DNA of 64,000 nucleotides from Flavobacterium suncheonense GH29-5 = DSM 17707 (GCF_000430025.1 NZ_KE387020.1:166626-230625); one strand, 5' to 3'; shown: positions 1 to 8,225, counted from the first letter of the stretch. Made by a program: numbers and translations. Notes: generated by a model not told the origin, from the sequence alone.

Positions 1-27
1 TCAAGAAATTAAATAAAAATATCGTGA

Positions 28-78
28 AAAAAAATGCTTCTTTTTTGCAGTGATAAGGCAAGATTGAAGCATTTTTTT
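28..78. terminator. Hairpin with U-tract next to cas2 (terminator, possibly tracrRNA 3' end)
   Basis: A 13-bp inverted repeat (28-40 with 66-78) built on ATGCTTC/GAAGCAT is flanked by A and T runs, so it can terminate transcription in both directions. An inner TTGC/GCAA stem (45-48, 58-61) gives a two-step hairpin. It lies just 3' of cas2 and probably ends the cas transcript. Read rightwards it could instead be the 3' end of an RNA starting outside the window, such as a tracrRNA; the anti-repeat that would prove this is not visible. Confidence 0.6.
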
Positions 79-88
79 ATTTATAAGA

Positions 89-418
89 CTAAAAAAGCTC
101 AAGTTGTGTGGGCTGCAGTTCTTTAGGCACTTCCGATTTTCCCCAAAAATTCTGGATATTCCCAAATTGCTTGTCGGTTATTCTTAAAATGCTCACTTTT
201 CCTAACGGCGGCAATAATTTCTGTACTCTTTTCTCATGAACGTCTGCACTTTCACTACTGGCACAATGTCGCATATACACCGAATACTGCATCATATTAA
301 AACCGTCTTTTAAAAGCTGGTTCCGAAAACCGGAAGCATTTTTCCGGTCTTTCTTGGTTTCGGTGGGTAAATCAAAAAACACAAATAGCCACATAATGCG
401 ATAACCGTTTAAATCCAT
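89..418 (-). CDS. cas2: CRISPR-associated endonuclease Cas2 (type II)
   Basis: 109 residues, the normal size for Cas2. Cas2 dimers bridge two Cas1 dimers in the complex that inserts new spacers into a CRISPR array. The N-terminal ferredoxin-like strand reads WLFVFFDLPTETKKDRK, followed by a basic stretch and the YSVYMRHCASSE segment, a pattern seen in type II Cas2 of Bacteroidota. The start overlaps the end of cas1 by 10 bp, so the two are translationally coupled. In type II-C loci the array usually follows cas2, which here would lie left of base 1. The family call is firm; activity cannot be judged. Confidence 0.93.
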   Translation of the reverse strand: MDLNGYRIMWLFVFFDLPTETKKDRKNASGFRNQLLKDGFNMMQYSVYMRHCASSESADVHEKRVQKLLPPLGKVSILRITDKQFGNIQNFWGKSEVPKELQPTQLELF

Positions 419-1293
419 AATTGTGGGTATTTAATTTTTTTTCGCTCCCCAGTATAACATTGCTGTAAGGAACTTGCCGTTTTTTGCAGTGCTACCATTA
501 AAGGACTCTTTTCGTCTTTAAAATAAACTGTTCGGGTTAAGGTTTGTAAAAGTTCTGCCTTAATCGCTGTTTTCAGTTCCTGTTCTTCATAATGCTGCAC
601 TAACTCATAAACCTTTTCATCCACAATGGGCCGAAAAGGCTCCATGATATCGTCTGCCAAAGCAAACGCATTGTACTTGCTCTTATGGTGAATCCCTAAC
701 GTATTTAATAAACCACTTCCGGACAAAGCCCTTGCTGTTGCCGCTCTCAATAAAGCATAGCCGTAATTTAAAAAGTTATTCGGATAGTCGCCAAAACGCT
801 CCCTTTTGAAGTTTGCCGTATGAAACTCTTTCCAGTACAGGTTAGCCGCAACAGCTTCCATATTCGAGGTATCGCCACTTAAAACTTTCGAGGCCAGGAA
901 ATCAAATTTATTTTTCTTTCCGGTAATTTTTGCCAATAATATCCCCTGATTATTGATTTTCTCTACAATGGTTTGTTGCCAAAGCTTCTTTTTTAAAGGT
1001 TCGGAAGCATTAATCTGTTCTTTAAAAATCTCCTGTTGAATGTGGTGGCTGTTTAGGTTAAGAAACATTCCGTTTGGCAAATGATTGGTTCCGCAGACAA
1101 TTACCGAGGTGTTGTTCTCCAAGAGTAAATTCATTGCCGGAATACTCAAATAAATTTCAGGATTATCAAGAACAATAAATCCTACATCCTCAACCGGAAT
1201 GCTGCTTTCCCTACTCTCCGATTTCAGTATTAACTGAAGATTCTTAGTGGTTATTGAGGTTTTACTTTCTATTAATAAAGTTCGCTTTATCAT
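409..1293 (-). CDS. cas1: CRISPR-associated endonuclease Cas1 (type II-C)
   Basis: 294 residues, typical for type II Cas1, the integrase of spacer acquisition. Visible family signatures are the N-terminal beta domain with VEDVGFIVLDNPE, the glutamate of the active site near residue 146 (MEAVAANLYW), and the His/acidic segment GIHHKSKYNAFALADDIMEPFRP around 201-222. All metal-binding positions seem to be present, so the protein should be active. In type II-C loci cas9 normally lies immediately upstream; here the upstream 457 bp have no coding sequence and the next gene is an unrelated AEC carrier. GC content is a little lower than in the neighbouring chromosomal genes. Confidence 0.95.
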   Translation of the reverse strand: MIKRTLLIESKTSITTKNLQLILKSESRESSIPVEDVGFIVLDNPEIYLSIPAMNLLLENNTSVIVCGTNHLPNGMFLNLNSHHIQQEIFKEQINASEPLKKKLWQQTIVEKINNQGILLAKITGKKNKFDFLASKVLSGDTSNMEAVAANLYWKEFHTANFKRERFGDYPNNFLNYGYALLRAATARALSGSGLLNTLGIHHKSKYNAFALADDIMEPFRPIVDEKVYELVQHYEEQELKTAIKAELLQTLTRTVYFKDEKSPLMVALQKTASSLQQCYTGERKKIKYPQLWI

Positions 1294-1750
1294 AAGAGTA
1301 AATTATTTTTTACAACAATTTACTATAAATAAAATTTTATTTGTTTTTTTATCGCCAAAAGGAAATTATAGTCTATATATTACAATTTTGGCGATACCCC
1401 CAACCTAAAAACACAGAACCATTAAGAAAATTTCAAGGGTTTACGTTAAGAAGTAGTAGCTGTCTGACCGAAGGGAGTTCGGATAATTTAGAAACCTTTG
1501 GAATTTTTAGGTGGCGTGTTTCAGTCTTGAAACCTTTAGGTTCACGAAATCCATAGGCAAAATAACACTTGAGTATTTTTTGTTTCCTTTAACTCATTAG
1601 TTAATATTTTGTTTTGGCATTCGTTGAATCGGAGATTTGTATCAAGACAAAAGAAAAGAAGTTGTTCAATTCAAAACAACACAATCGGGACTTTTACAGG
1701 CTCAGCCTCCGATTAACTAAAAATCAGCCCCCAATTAACTAAAAAAAGTT
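1294..1750. other. Non-coding stretch upstream of cas1, with inverted and tandem repeats
   Basis: This is the place where cas9 or a tracrRNA would be expected, but no plausible coding sequence is present on either strand; the only open frame (1341-1556, TTG start) has no family resemblance. Visible structures are a perfect 9-bp inverted repeat TCGCCAAAA/TTTTGGCGA (1352-1360, 1386-1394), a small hairpin CCGAA-GGGAG-TTCGG near 1468-1482, the phrase GAAACCTTT repeated about 38 bp apart (near 1491 and 1529), and a 22-bp tandem repeat at 1702-1745. It could hold a small RNA, a leader, or debris of a lost gene. Confidence 0.5.
1702..1745. repeat. 22-bp imperfect tandem duplication
   Basis: Two adjacent 22-bp copies (1702-1723 and 1724-1745) differ at only two positions. 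Both end in ATTAACTAAAAA. They lie just downstream of the stop codon of the AEC carrier gene and look like a recent slippage duplication. Confidence 0.85.
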
Positions 1751-2665
1751 CTAAACCCCTTTCAAAACCCACCACCAAAACACCAGCGTCAAAAAAGACA
1801 TAGGAATCCCGAAACCAATCATCATGTTGGCCAGCTTGGGTTTTAAACCGTAATTGACGGCGACGATGGCTCCGGTAATCATGGGTGCCATGGCGGCTTC
1901 CAGTACGGAAACCTGTACCTCCTGCCCTTTTCCGTTTAAAATCATCACGTATAAAAGATAGAAGAAAGCCGGAGTGATGAGGAGTTTAAAAAACAGCCCT
2001 AAAGTCAGGAATTTCCAGTGTTTGCTTTTCCAGTCGAATTCGAGTTGCATGCCCACGGCTACTAACGCTATGGGTGTTACGGTTGTTCCCAGACGCTGGA
2101 ATACCGATTGGAGCATTTCGGGGAAATCAAGCTGCATGACATTGAGTAAAACGGCCACTATAAACGCGATGAAAGGTGGAAACAACAAAATCTTTTTAAA
2201 AACCGTAGTTGTGGAATTTTCGGTACTTCGGGAATACAGCGAAGCAATTAAAATCGCTACCGTGGAAACCACCACGAACGAACCCGGCTGATCTACAATA
2301 ACGGCGGTTTCCAGAGCCTTTTTCCCGTAAACCGCTTCGACAACCGGAAAGCCTACAAACGAGGTATTGCCCAATCCGGCTACTATTATCAAACAACCCG
2401 TTAGTTTTTTAGACCAACCAAACACTTTTGAAAACGCCGTAAAAAACAAAAACGACAACCCAAAACCCAGCCATGCAATGCCCAACGGAAACAGCAGTCT
2501 TGAACTGATTTCCAGTTTCGGGATATAATACAGCGCCACGGCAGGAAGCGAAATGTAAATCACGAACTGGTTGAGCGTTTTGTAACTTAACGGAGGAAAA
2601 GCCGCCATTCTTTTGAGCAGAAAACCCAAAAGCATGCAGACAAAAATGAGTATAATGTTATCCAT
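1751..2665 (-). CDS. AEC (auxin efflux carrier) family transporter
   Basis: 304 residues, almost entirely hydrophobic with about ten predicted membrane segments, beginning MDNIILIFVCMLLGFLLKRM. The internal GLGNTSFVGFPVVEAVYG motif and the C-terminal APMITGAIVAVNYGLKPKLANMMIGFGIP segment match the AEC/YfdV family, whose members export small organic acids or related solutes at the inner membrane. Substrate cannot be inferred. A promoter -7 box (TACCTTTG on this strand, 2682-2689) lies just upstream. It is divergent from meaB. Confidence 0.88.
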   Translation of the reverse strand: MDNIILIFVCMLLGFLLKRMAAFPPLSYKTLNQFVIYISLPAVALYYIPKLEISSRLLFPLGIAWLGFGLSFLFFTAFSKVFGWSKKLTGCLIIVAGLGNTSFVGFPVVEAVYGKKALETAVIVDQPGSFVVVSTVAILIASLYSRSTENSTTTVFKKILLFPPFIAFIVAVLLNVMQLDFPEMLQSVFQRLGTTVTPIALVAVGMQLEFDWKSKHWKFLTLGLFFKLLITPAFFYLLYVMILNGKGQEVQVSVLEAAMAPMITGAIVAVNYGLKPKLANMMIGFGIPMSFLTLVFWWWVLKGV

Positions 2666-2681
2666 AACAAACGTTGACGGG

Positions 2682-2689
2682 CAAAGGTA
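2682..2689 (-). promoter_or_regulatory. Bacteroidota -7 box for the AEC gene
   Basis: TACCTTTG on the minus strand fits TAnnTTTG and sits about 17 bp before the ATG of the AEC carrier gene. No clear TTG -33 element is seen at the right distance. Confidence 0.45.
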
Positions 2690-2734
2690 TTACTAATTTG
2701 AAATCTATTTACTACTTTTACCAAAAGCTTTGTT

Positions 2735-3817
2735 TTGAACTCTTCGCATAAAAAATCGGCCTTAAAGGAAAATGACGGTATTGAACAACCGGACAGCATT
2801 AGCGCTTCTTCCGTGGAACAAATCCAGAAGTTCCGAAGAAAGCAACCTACTGCCGAAGAACTGATTGCCAACATCCTGAAAGGCGACAAAACCGCCTTAA
2901 GCCGCGCCATCACCTTAGTGGAAAGCACCAGCGAAAAGCATCTGGAAAAAGCCAACGACATCATTAAAGGCTGTTTGCCTTATGCGAACCAATCGATTCG
3001 GATTGGGATTACGGGCGTTCCGGGTGTGGGAAAATCGACGTTTATTGAGGCTTTCGGAAAATATCTGACTTCGATTGGAAAGAAAGTAGCCGTTTTGGCG
3101 GTGGACCCGAGCAGTTCCATTTCGCACGGCAGTATTTTAGGCGATAAAACCCGCATGGAAGAACTGGTGAAAGACGAAAATGCGTACATCCGACCGAGTG
3201 CTTCCGGGGAAAGTCTGGGCGGTGTGGCGCGAAAAACAAGGGAAACCATTATTTTATGTGAAGCCTGTGGTTTTGATACCATTCTGATTGAAACCGTGGG
3301 TGTCGGTCAAAGTGAAACCGCAGTACACAGTATGGTCGATTTCTTTCTGCTGCTGAATTTAGCCGGTGCCGGTGATGAATTGCAGGGCATCAAACGCGGG
3401 ATTATGGAAATGGCGGATTTAATCGTAATCAACAAAGCGGACGGCGACAACGTAAAACGCGCCCGATTAGCCAAAACCGAATACAACCGTGCTTTACATC
3501 TGTTCCCGATAAAAAACTCGGGCTGGTCACCAAAAGTAACCACCTGTAGCGCGCTTCACAACGAAGGAATTGCAGAAGTTTGGGAAACGATTACCGAGTA
3601 TTTCAACCTGACAAAAGAAAATCATTACTTCGAACAAAAACGCAAGGAGCAAAACCAATATTGGCTCATTGAAACCATCAACGAACAGTTAAAACAGCAT
3701 TTCTACAACCATCCGGAAGTACAAAAATTACTGGAGGAAAACAAAAAAGCGGTGCAAAACAATGAGATCTCACCGTTTGCCGCCGCTCAGTTGCTTTTGA
3801 ACATGTATCATAAATAG
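2735..3817 (+). CDS. meaB: Methylmalonyl-CoA mutase-associated GTPase MeaB
   Basis: 360 residues, a P-loop GTPase of the MeaB/ArgK family that loads and protects the adenosylcobalamin cofactor of methylmalonyl-CoA mutase. The P-loop GVPGVGKS lies at about 94-101, followed by VDPSSSISHGSILGDKTRM and the NKADGDN specificity motif. Translation must start at a TTG, because the first in-frame ATG is past the P-loop; the N-terminal sequence from the TTG matches what I remember of Flavobacterium homologues. The mutase subunits are encoded at 30929-34432, so the chaperone gene is not in the same operon. Confidence 0.93.
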   Translation: MNSSHKKSALKENDGIEQPDSISASSVEQIQKFRRKQPTAEELIANILKGDKTALSRAITLVESTSEKHLEKANDIIKGCLPYANQSIRIGITGVPGVGKSTFIEAFGKYLTSIGKKVAVLAVDPSSSISHGSILGDKTRMEELVKDENAYIRPSASGESLGGVARKTRETIILCEACGFDTILIETVGVGQSETAVHSMVDFFLLLNLAGAGDELQGIKRGIMEMADLIVINKADGDNVKRARLAKTEYNRALHLFPIKNSGWSPKVTTCSALHNEGIAEVWETITEYFNLTKENHYFEQKRKEQNQYWLIETINEQLKQHFYNHPEVQKLLEENKKAVQNNEISPFAAAQLLLNMYHK

Positions 3818-3861
3818 ACAGCACTGCAAACTGCGACTGTCCAATGAACAATGAACACTGC

Positions 3862-4089
3862 TTAAGCTTCGTAGCGCTCCATTTCACGATCGTAAAACTC
3901 TCCTGCCAAGGTAATTAAATGTTCCATTTCGGATTCCATTTCGTGTTCGTCTTCTTCGTCAATGTCTTCTAAAAATTCCACTGAATCGTCTTTCAGATTG
4001 ATTAAAAAACGCGGGAATTCTAAGTGAATGATGAAAATATCGTCCGGGAAATCAGTGTTGTCTGCTAATACGAATTTCGGTAATTCCAT
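3862..4089 (-). CDS. Conserved acidic hypothetical protein
   Basis: 75 residues, very acidic in the second half (EFLEDIDEEDEHEMESEMEH), with no signal peptide or membrane segment. The N-terminal part (FIIHLEFPRFLINL) suggests a few beta strands. I recall similar small proteins in Flavobacteriaceae but know of no function. It is convergent with meaB and upstream of the MATE exporter on the same strand. Confidence 0.72.
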   Translation of the reverse strand: MELPKFVLADNTDFPDDIFIIHLEFPRFLINLKDDSVEFLEDIDEEDEHEMESEMEHLITLAGEFYDREMERYEA

Positions 4090-4192
4090 AAAGGTTATGA
4101 ATTATAAATTATGAGTTATACGTTTAAAAAAAACTAAATTCCAAATCTTTAATGTCAAATCTATTTTTAACAATATAAGGTCATTAAAGAAA

Positions 4193-4224
4193 ATCTTTCA
4201 ATCTTTCAATCTTTCAATCTTTCA
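4193..4224. repeat. Four tandem copies of the 8-mer ATCTTTCA
   Basis: The octamer ATCTTTCA is repeated four times without a mismatch. The array runs across the stop codon of the MATE gene (4206-4208), so the last residues of that protein (IERLKD) are encoded within it. Since 8 is not a multiple of 3, a change of copy number would alter the C-terminus. Confidence 0.9.
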
Positions 4225-5588
4225 ATTATCAATTTATTACTTAAATGATTAAAGCGAAGATACAAAAATAAGGCGGCTGCGGTTAATCCGGACAATAATC
4301 CAATCCAGATGCCGATGGCTTTCAAATCGGTGTACAATCCTAAATAAATCGAAATTGGGAAACCGATTAACCAATACGCAATGAAAGTAATGTACATCGG
4401 GATTTTCACATCCTGCAATCCGCGTAAGGCACCTAAAACCACCACCTGAATCCCGTCGGAAATCTGGAAAATGGCAGCGATGATGATTAAATGGGCGGCG
4501 ATGGAAATCACCTCAGAACTGTCTGCCAACTGCGCAACGTTTTCGGCATTCATAAACAATTCCGGCAAATACGGATGCAGCACCACGAAAATGAAGGCGA
4601 AAATCCCCTGAATGATAATTGCTAACAGGAACAACGAACGGGCAACGGTTCGCAGGAGTTTAAAATCCTGAGCACCTTTGTAATTGCCGACTCTCACCAT
4701 AGCTGCAACGCCCAAACCGGAAACAAACATAAACGTAAAAGTTGCCAGACTCAGGGCTATCTGATTGGCTGCCTGTGCAGTGGTTCCGATTCTTCCGGAA
4801 AGCCAGATGGCTCCGGTGAACAACGCCACTTCAAAAAACATCTGCATCGAGGAAGGCAAGCCTAAATTTACAATTTTTTTTACGATATCTTTTTGCAGTT
4901 CTCTGAATGAAAATCCCTCAAAATACGTTTTAAAACGCTCTTTGTGAATCAGGGAATAATGGATGTAAATCAACATGACAAAACGGGAAATTACCGTTCC
5001 GTAGGCCGCGCCCAACATACCCAGCTTCGGAAAGAACCACAAACCGTAAATCAAAACCACGTTCAGGAAAAAGTGTACCACGTTGCACAGTAAATTCGCC
5101 CACATCGCCACTTTGGTTTCCGATTTTCCGTCGGCAAACTGTTTGTAACCCTGAAAGATAATCAGCGGAATTAGTGAAAACGCCACGATATCCAAAAACG
5201 GTTTGGCTAAAGTAACCACGTCTTCCGGTTGCCCCATCAGACTAATCAGGGGCTTTGAAAAATAGATAATCAGAAACAGACTGATACCCAAAATGGTACA
5301 CAAAATCAGGCCGTGATGGAAAATGGTACGTTCTTTATCCACATTTTTCTCGCCGTCTGCTTCTGCTACCAAAGGAGTAATCGCCGTAGAAAAACCTAAT
5401 CCGATCGACATCGCGATAAACACAAAACTGTTGGCCAGTGAAGCCGCTGCCAGCTCGGTTGGCCCTAATTTCCCTACCATGACGTTATCGATGATGCTCA
5501 CTAAGGTGTGCCCGAGCATTCCCAGAATAATCGGATAAGCGAGTTTCAGGTTTGCGGAAAATTCTTTTGTATAGTCAGACCAACGCAT
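4206..5588 (-). CDS. MATE family multidrug efflux transporter
   Basis: 460 residues with about twelve membrane segments, the standard MATE size. N-terminal LKLAYPIILGMLGHTLVSIIDNVMVGKLG and the internal GLPSSMQMFFEVALF are typical of NorM-like antiporters, which expel cationic drugs in exchange for Na+ or H+. The extreme C-terminus runs into an octamer tandem repeat. A TACCTTTG -7 box lies at 5605-5612. Substrate is unknown. Confidence 0.92.
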   Translation of the reverse strand: MRWSDYTKEFSANLKLAYPIILGMLGHTLVSIIDNVMVGKLGPTELAAASLANSFVFIAMSIGLGFSTAITPLVAEADGEKNVDKERTIFHHGLILCTILGISLFLIIYFSKPLISLMGQPEDVVTLAKPFLDIVAFSLIPLIIFQGYKQFADGKSETKVAMWANLLCNVVHFFLNVVLIYGLWFFPKLGMLGAAYGTVISRFVMLIYIHYSLIHKERFKTYFEGFSFRELQKDIVKKIVNLGLPSSMQMFFEVALFTGAIWLSGRIGTTAQAANQIALSLATFTFMFVSGLGVAAMVRVGNYKGAQDFKLLRTVARSLFLLAIIIQGIFAFIFVVLHPYLPELFMNAENVAQLADSSEVISIAAHLIIIAAIFQISDGIQVVVLGALRGLQDVKIPMYITFIAYWLIGFPISIYLGLYTDLKAIGIWIGLLSGLTAAALFLYLRFNHLSNKLIIERLKD

Positions 5589-5604
5589 TTTTCTAAATTT
5601 TGGG

Positions 5605-5612
5605 CAAAGGTA
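5605..5612 (-). promoter_or_regulatory. -7 box for the MATE exporter gene
   Basis: TACCTTTG on the minus strand, 17 bp before the ATG, matches TAnnTTTG. Confidence 0.45.
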
Positions 5613-5812
5613 AGAAGTAGATTTTCGGTAACGCTACAGATTTCTGAAAATTTAGCCAAAACAATAAAAAACCAGCAAACTACTGAATATCAAATTTTTA
5701 CATTTCTTTATTAAGAAACCTTATGAATTTTTAACAGAAGTTTAAGTTTTTCAGACAAACGAAAATCCGGTAAACGCAGTTTTTATACCAACTATCCCTA
5801 AAATACCCTATC

Positions 5813-6310
5813 ATGAGAGTAAAACACAAATTTTTAAGGACGTTGTTCCTTTTCGGAATCATCTCGGCTTCTGCGACCGCTTTGGCACAGGAAACCAAAC
5901 CGGAATATTTACACCATTGGCGCGCAGGATTTGGCCTTAACGGAGGAATCCCTTTAAATAACAACTACAATTTCAGTTTAGGTGTCGATGGCCGTTTACA
6001 ATACGATTTGACGATGAAGACGTCATTAGCAGCCACAACGGGTTACACGCATTTGTTCAGTTCGGGAAGCGATGCCGGATTTATTCCTGCCAAACTGGGT
6101 TTTAAGTCCTTTTTAGGCAATCAGTTTTATGTTTTGGGCGAAGTCGGTGGTGCATTTGGCGTTACCAAAGAATTGGGGAATTCCTTTTTATGGACGCCGG
6201 GCATTGGTGTAGCAACCAAACATATCGACATTAGCCTGCGCTATGAAAACTACAACGATTACGATACCGGGCAAATTTCGCTGCGATTGGCTTACGGTTA
6301 CAAATTATAA
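5813..6310 (+). CDS. Putative outer-membrane beta-barrel protein
   Basis: 165 residues. A signal peptide is visible (MRVKHKFLRTLFLFGIISASATALA, cleaved before QE). The rest has alternating aromatic/polar residues in beta-strand-like runs (NFSLGVDGRLQYDL, ISLRLAYGYKL) and ends in a hydrophobic residue, as small outer-membrane barrels do. No enzyme motif is present. It is monocistronic and convergent with the PPK2 gene. Confidence 0.75.
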   Translation: MRVKHKFLRTLFLFGIISASATALAQETKPEYLHHWRAGFGLNGGIPLNNNYNFSLGVDGRLQYDLTMKTSLAATTGYTHLFSSGSDAGFIPAKLGFKSFLGNQFYVLGEVGGAFGVTKELGNSFLWTPGIGVATKHIDISLRYENYNDYDTGQISLRLAYGYKL

Positions 6311-6319
6311 ATTTTATAA

Positions 6320-6371
6320 AGCCACAAATGCACGATTTTTAAGTAGTTATACAATTCGTGCATTCGTGGCT
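6320..6371. terminator. Bidirectional hairpin between convergent genes
   Basis: A 16-bp inverted repeat with one mismatch (6320-6335, 6356-6371; core GCCACAAATGCACGA) lies between the stop codons of the beta-barrel and PPK2 genes. Its sequence resembles an AGCCACGAATTCACGAATT phrase at about 55491, so it may belong to a dispersed intergenic repeat family. Confidence 0.6.
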
Positions 6372-6377
6372 ATCTCT

Positions 6378-7253
6378 TTATTTGCTTAACTTTTCCCGGT
6401 ACAACGCAAAATCCGCTTTTACTTTAGCGTCTAGCTCCGGTTCTTTAATATCGGTATACTTCTGCATTTCTTCCCAGATGATTTTGGCTACCATGTACCG
6501 TGCCATATCTTTATCATCAGAGGGAATTACGTACCACGGTGCGTGCGGTTTTGAAGTTTTGTTGATCGCTTCCTCGTAGTATTTCATGTAATCGTCCCAA
6601 CGGTCGCGTTCTTTTAAATCGCCGGGTGAGAATTTCCAGTGGTGTTCTTCCTCTTCCAAACGGCGTAATAATCGTTTCCGTTGTTCTTCTTTGCTCATGT
6701 GGAAATAAAACTTCAGGACAATCGTGCCGTTTTGTACTATGTGTTTCTCGAAATTGTTAATTTGCTCGAAACGGTTTTCCCAGAATTCGGGTGTAATGTC
6801 TTCCACTTTTTCAATGCCGGGCAGGTTTTCATTCAAAATGTATTCCGGATGCACTCGGGTAACCAACACATTTTCATAATGCGTACGATTGAACACCGCA
6901 AACTTCCCTTTTTCCGGTAACACCAGATAATGCCGCCACAAATAATCGTGCTCCAGCTCGGTGGAATTGGGCGTTTTAAAACTGTGCACCACTACCCCGC
7001 GCGGATTGAATTCCTTAAACACTTCGCGAATCAGGCTGTCTTTTCCGGAAGTGTCCATACCTTGCAGACAAATCAGCACGCCGTAACGGTTGTGGGCATA
7101 CATCACATCCTGCCATTCGCTTAATTTCTTCTGGACTTTATCCAGTTTTTCCTCTTTTTCCTCGTCGTCGATATGCGTTTGCAGTACCGTTGGAAAATCG
7201 TTAATCTGAAAAGGAATGGTAATTTTAAAATTATCGGGACTAAATAGTGCCAT
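6378..7253 (-). CDS. Polyphosphate kinase 2 family protein (PPK2)
   Basis: 291 residues from the ATG at 7253, giving MALFSPDNFKI; a longer open frame upstream is not protein-like and overlaps the divergent gene. PPK2 enzymes transfer phosphate between polyphosphate and nucleotides. The Walker A region CLQGMDTSGKDSLIREV, the NRTHYENVLVTRVHPE segment (Walker B side) and the lid KEEQRKRLLRRLE are all present. The NRxHYE form resembles class III-type PPK2, which can phosphorylate NMP and NDP, but class assignment by eye is tentative. Confidence 0.9.
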   Translation of the reverse strand: MALFSPDNFKITIPFQINDFPTVLQTHIDDEEKEEKLDKVQKKLSEWQDVMYAHNRYGVLICLQGMDTSGKDSLIREVFKEFNPRGVVVHSFKTPNSTELEHDYLWRHYLVLPEKGKFAVFNRTHYENVLVTRVHPEYILNENLPGIEKVEDITPEFWENRFEQINNFEKHIVQNGTIVLKFYFHMSKEEQRKRLLRRLEEEEHHWKFSPGDLKERDRWDDYMKYYEEAINKTSKPHAPWYVIPSDDKDMARYMVAKIIWEEMQKYTDIKEPELDAKVKADFALYREKLSK

Positions 7254-7388
7254 AATCATTCGCTTTATATACGTAAATATAAGTAATTTTAGGAGCTTTT
7301 TCCCGCTTTCCGTTACAATCTTTCCTTGCTTAAAGAAAGCAAGAAAAGGATTTTCACTGCAATCGGGGCTAAACCAAAACACAACATC

Positions 7389-8222
7389 ATGCACAAATTC
7401 ACCCTGGAAATCCTGTTTCAAATCATCGGAATCGGTTCGGCTTCCGGACTTATGTTTAAAAACAATCAGGTATTGGTTGTAGGCGACAACAGCAGTTATT
7501 TTTACGAATACAATATCGCAACCAAAACGCTGGAACGCCATCCGCTCACGGAAAACCCGTCGGAAAACATCGCCAAAAAAGACAAACCCGATTTTGAAGC
7601 GGTTACGGAATTTGAAGGCAAAATCTACATTTTTGGCTCCGGTTCCACGGAAAAACGCACCAAAATGATGCAATTGGATGCCAAAACCAAAACTGTTGAA
7701 GCAACAACCGATTTAAGTGATTTGTATTTATCGATGCAAACGTTCGCCGAATTGCCCGAAGGCGATTTAAACATTGAAGGCGTGGCACGCAAGGATAACG
7801 AGTGGTTTTTCTTCAACAGAGGAAACGGCGCAAAAGGGAAAAATATCGTCTTTACGGTTCAGGGCAAAAACCTGACGGAGGAATTCAACATCATCACCAA
7901 CGAATACAAACTCCCGAAACTGAAAGGCATTCGCGCCAGTTTTACCGATGCGGTTCTGGTGGGCGACATACTCTATTTCTTAGCAACCGCGGAAAACACT
8001 GATTCTACTTATAACGACGGGGAAGTTTTGGGCAGCCTCATCGGAAGCATCGACACCAAAACCATGAAAATCGGCTTTACCAAAAAAATTACCAATACGC
8101 ATAAATTTGAAGGGTTGACGTTATATAAAGAAACGGAAAAAGAAATCAGTTTTTTGCTTTGTGAAGATAAGGACACGGAGGAATTGAAGGCGGATATTTT
8201 TCTGTTAAATCTTAAAAAATAA
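7389..8222 (+). CDS. DUF6929-like beta-propeller protein
   Basis: 277 residues from the ATG at 7389; the frame is open further upstream from a TTG but that part overlaps the promoter region of the divergent PPK2 gene. The protein has regularly spaced beta-rich repeats (KIYIFGSGSTEKRTKMMQL, EWFFFNRGNGAKGKNIVF, DILYFLATAENTDST) as in beta-propellers, and the GSGSTEKR and NRGNG motifs I associate with DUF6929. No signal peptide is evident. Function is unknown. It is followed after 3 bp by a secreted protein gene, so they may be co-transcribed. Confidence 0.75.
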   Translation: MHKFTLEILFQIIGIGSASGLMFKNNQVLVVGDNSSYFYEYNIATKTLERHPLTENPSENIAKKDKPDFEAVTEFEGKIYIFGSGSTEKRTKMMQLDAKTKTVEATTDLSDLYLSMQTFAELPEGDLNIEGVARKDNEWFFFNRGNGAKGKNIVFTVQGKNLTEEFNIITNEYKLPKLKGIRASFTDAVLVGDILYFLATAENTDSTYNDGEVLGSLIGSIDTKTMKIGFTKKITNTHKFEGLTLYKETEKEISFLLCEDKDTEELKADIFLLNLKK

Positions 8223-8225
8223 TTT

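Noticed and set aside
1341-1556. 71-residue frame upstream of cas1 on the + strand
   Set aside because: TTG start, no family resemblance, no ribosome binding context, crosses the inverted repeats; probably non-coding.
1600-1690. GTTGTTCAATTCAAAACAAC and GATTTGTATC as remnants of a CRISPR repeat
   Set aside because: They recall ends and centre of long Bacteroidota repeats, but only one degenerate copy exists and the true repeat of the locus is not visible.
7254-7673. Upstream extension of the PPK2 gene (140 extra residues)
   Set aside because: It overlaps the divergent DUF6929 gene, is rich in F/R/V as antisense frames are, and the ATG at 7253 gives the normal PPK2 length.
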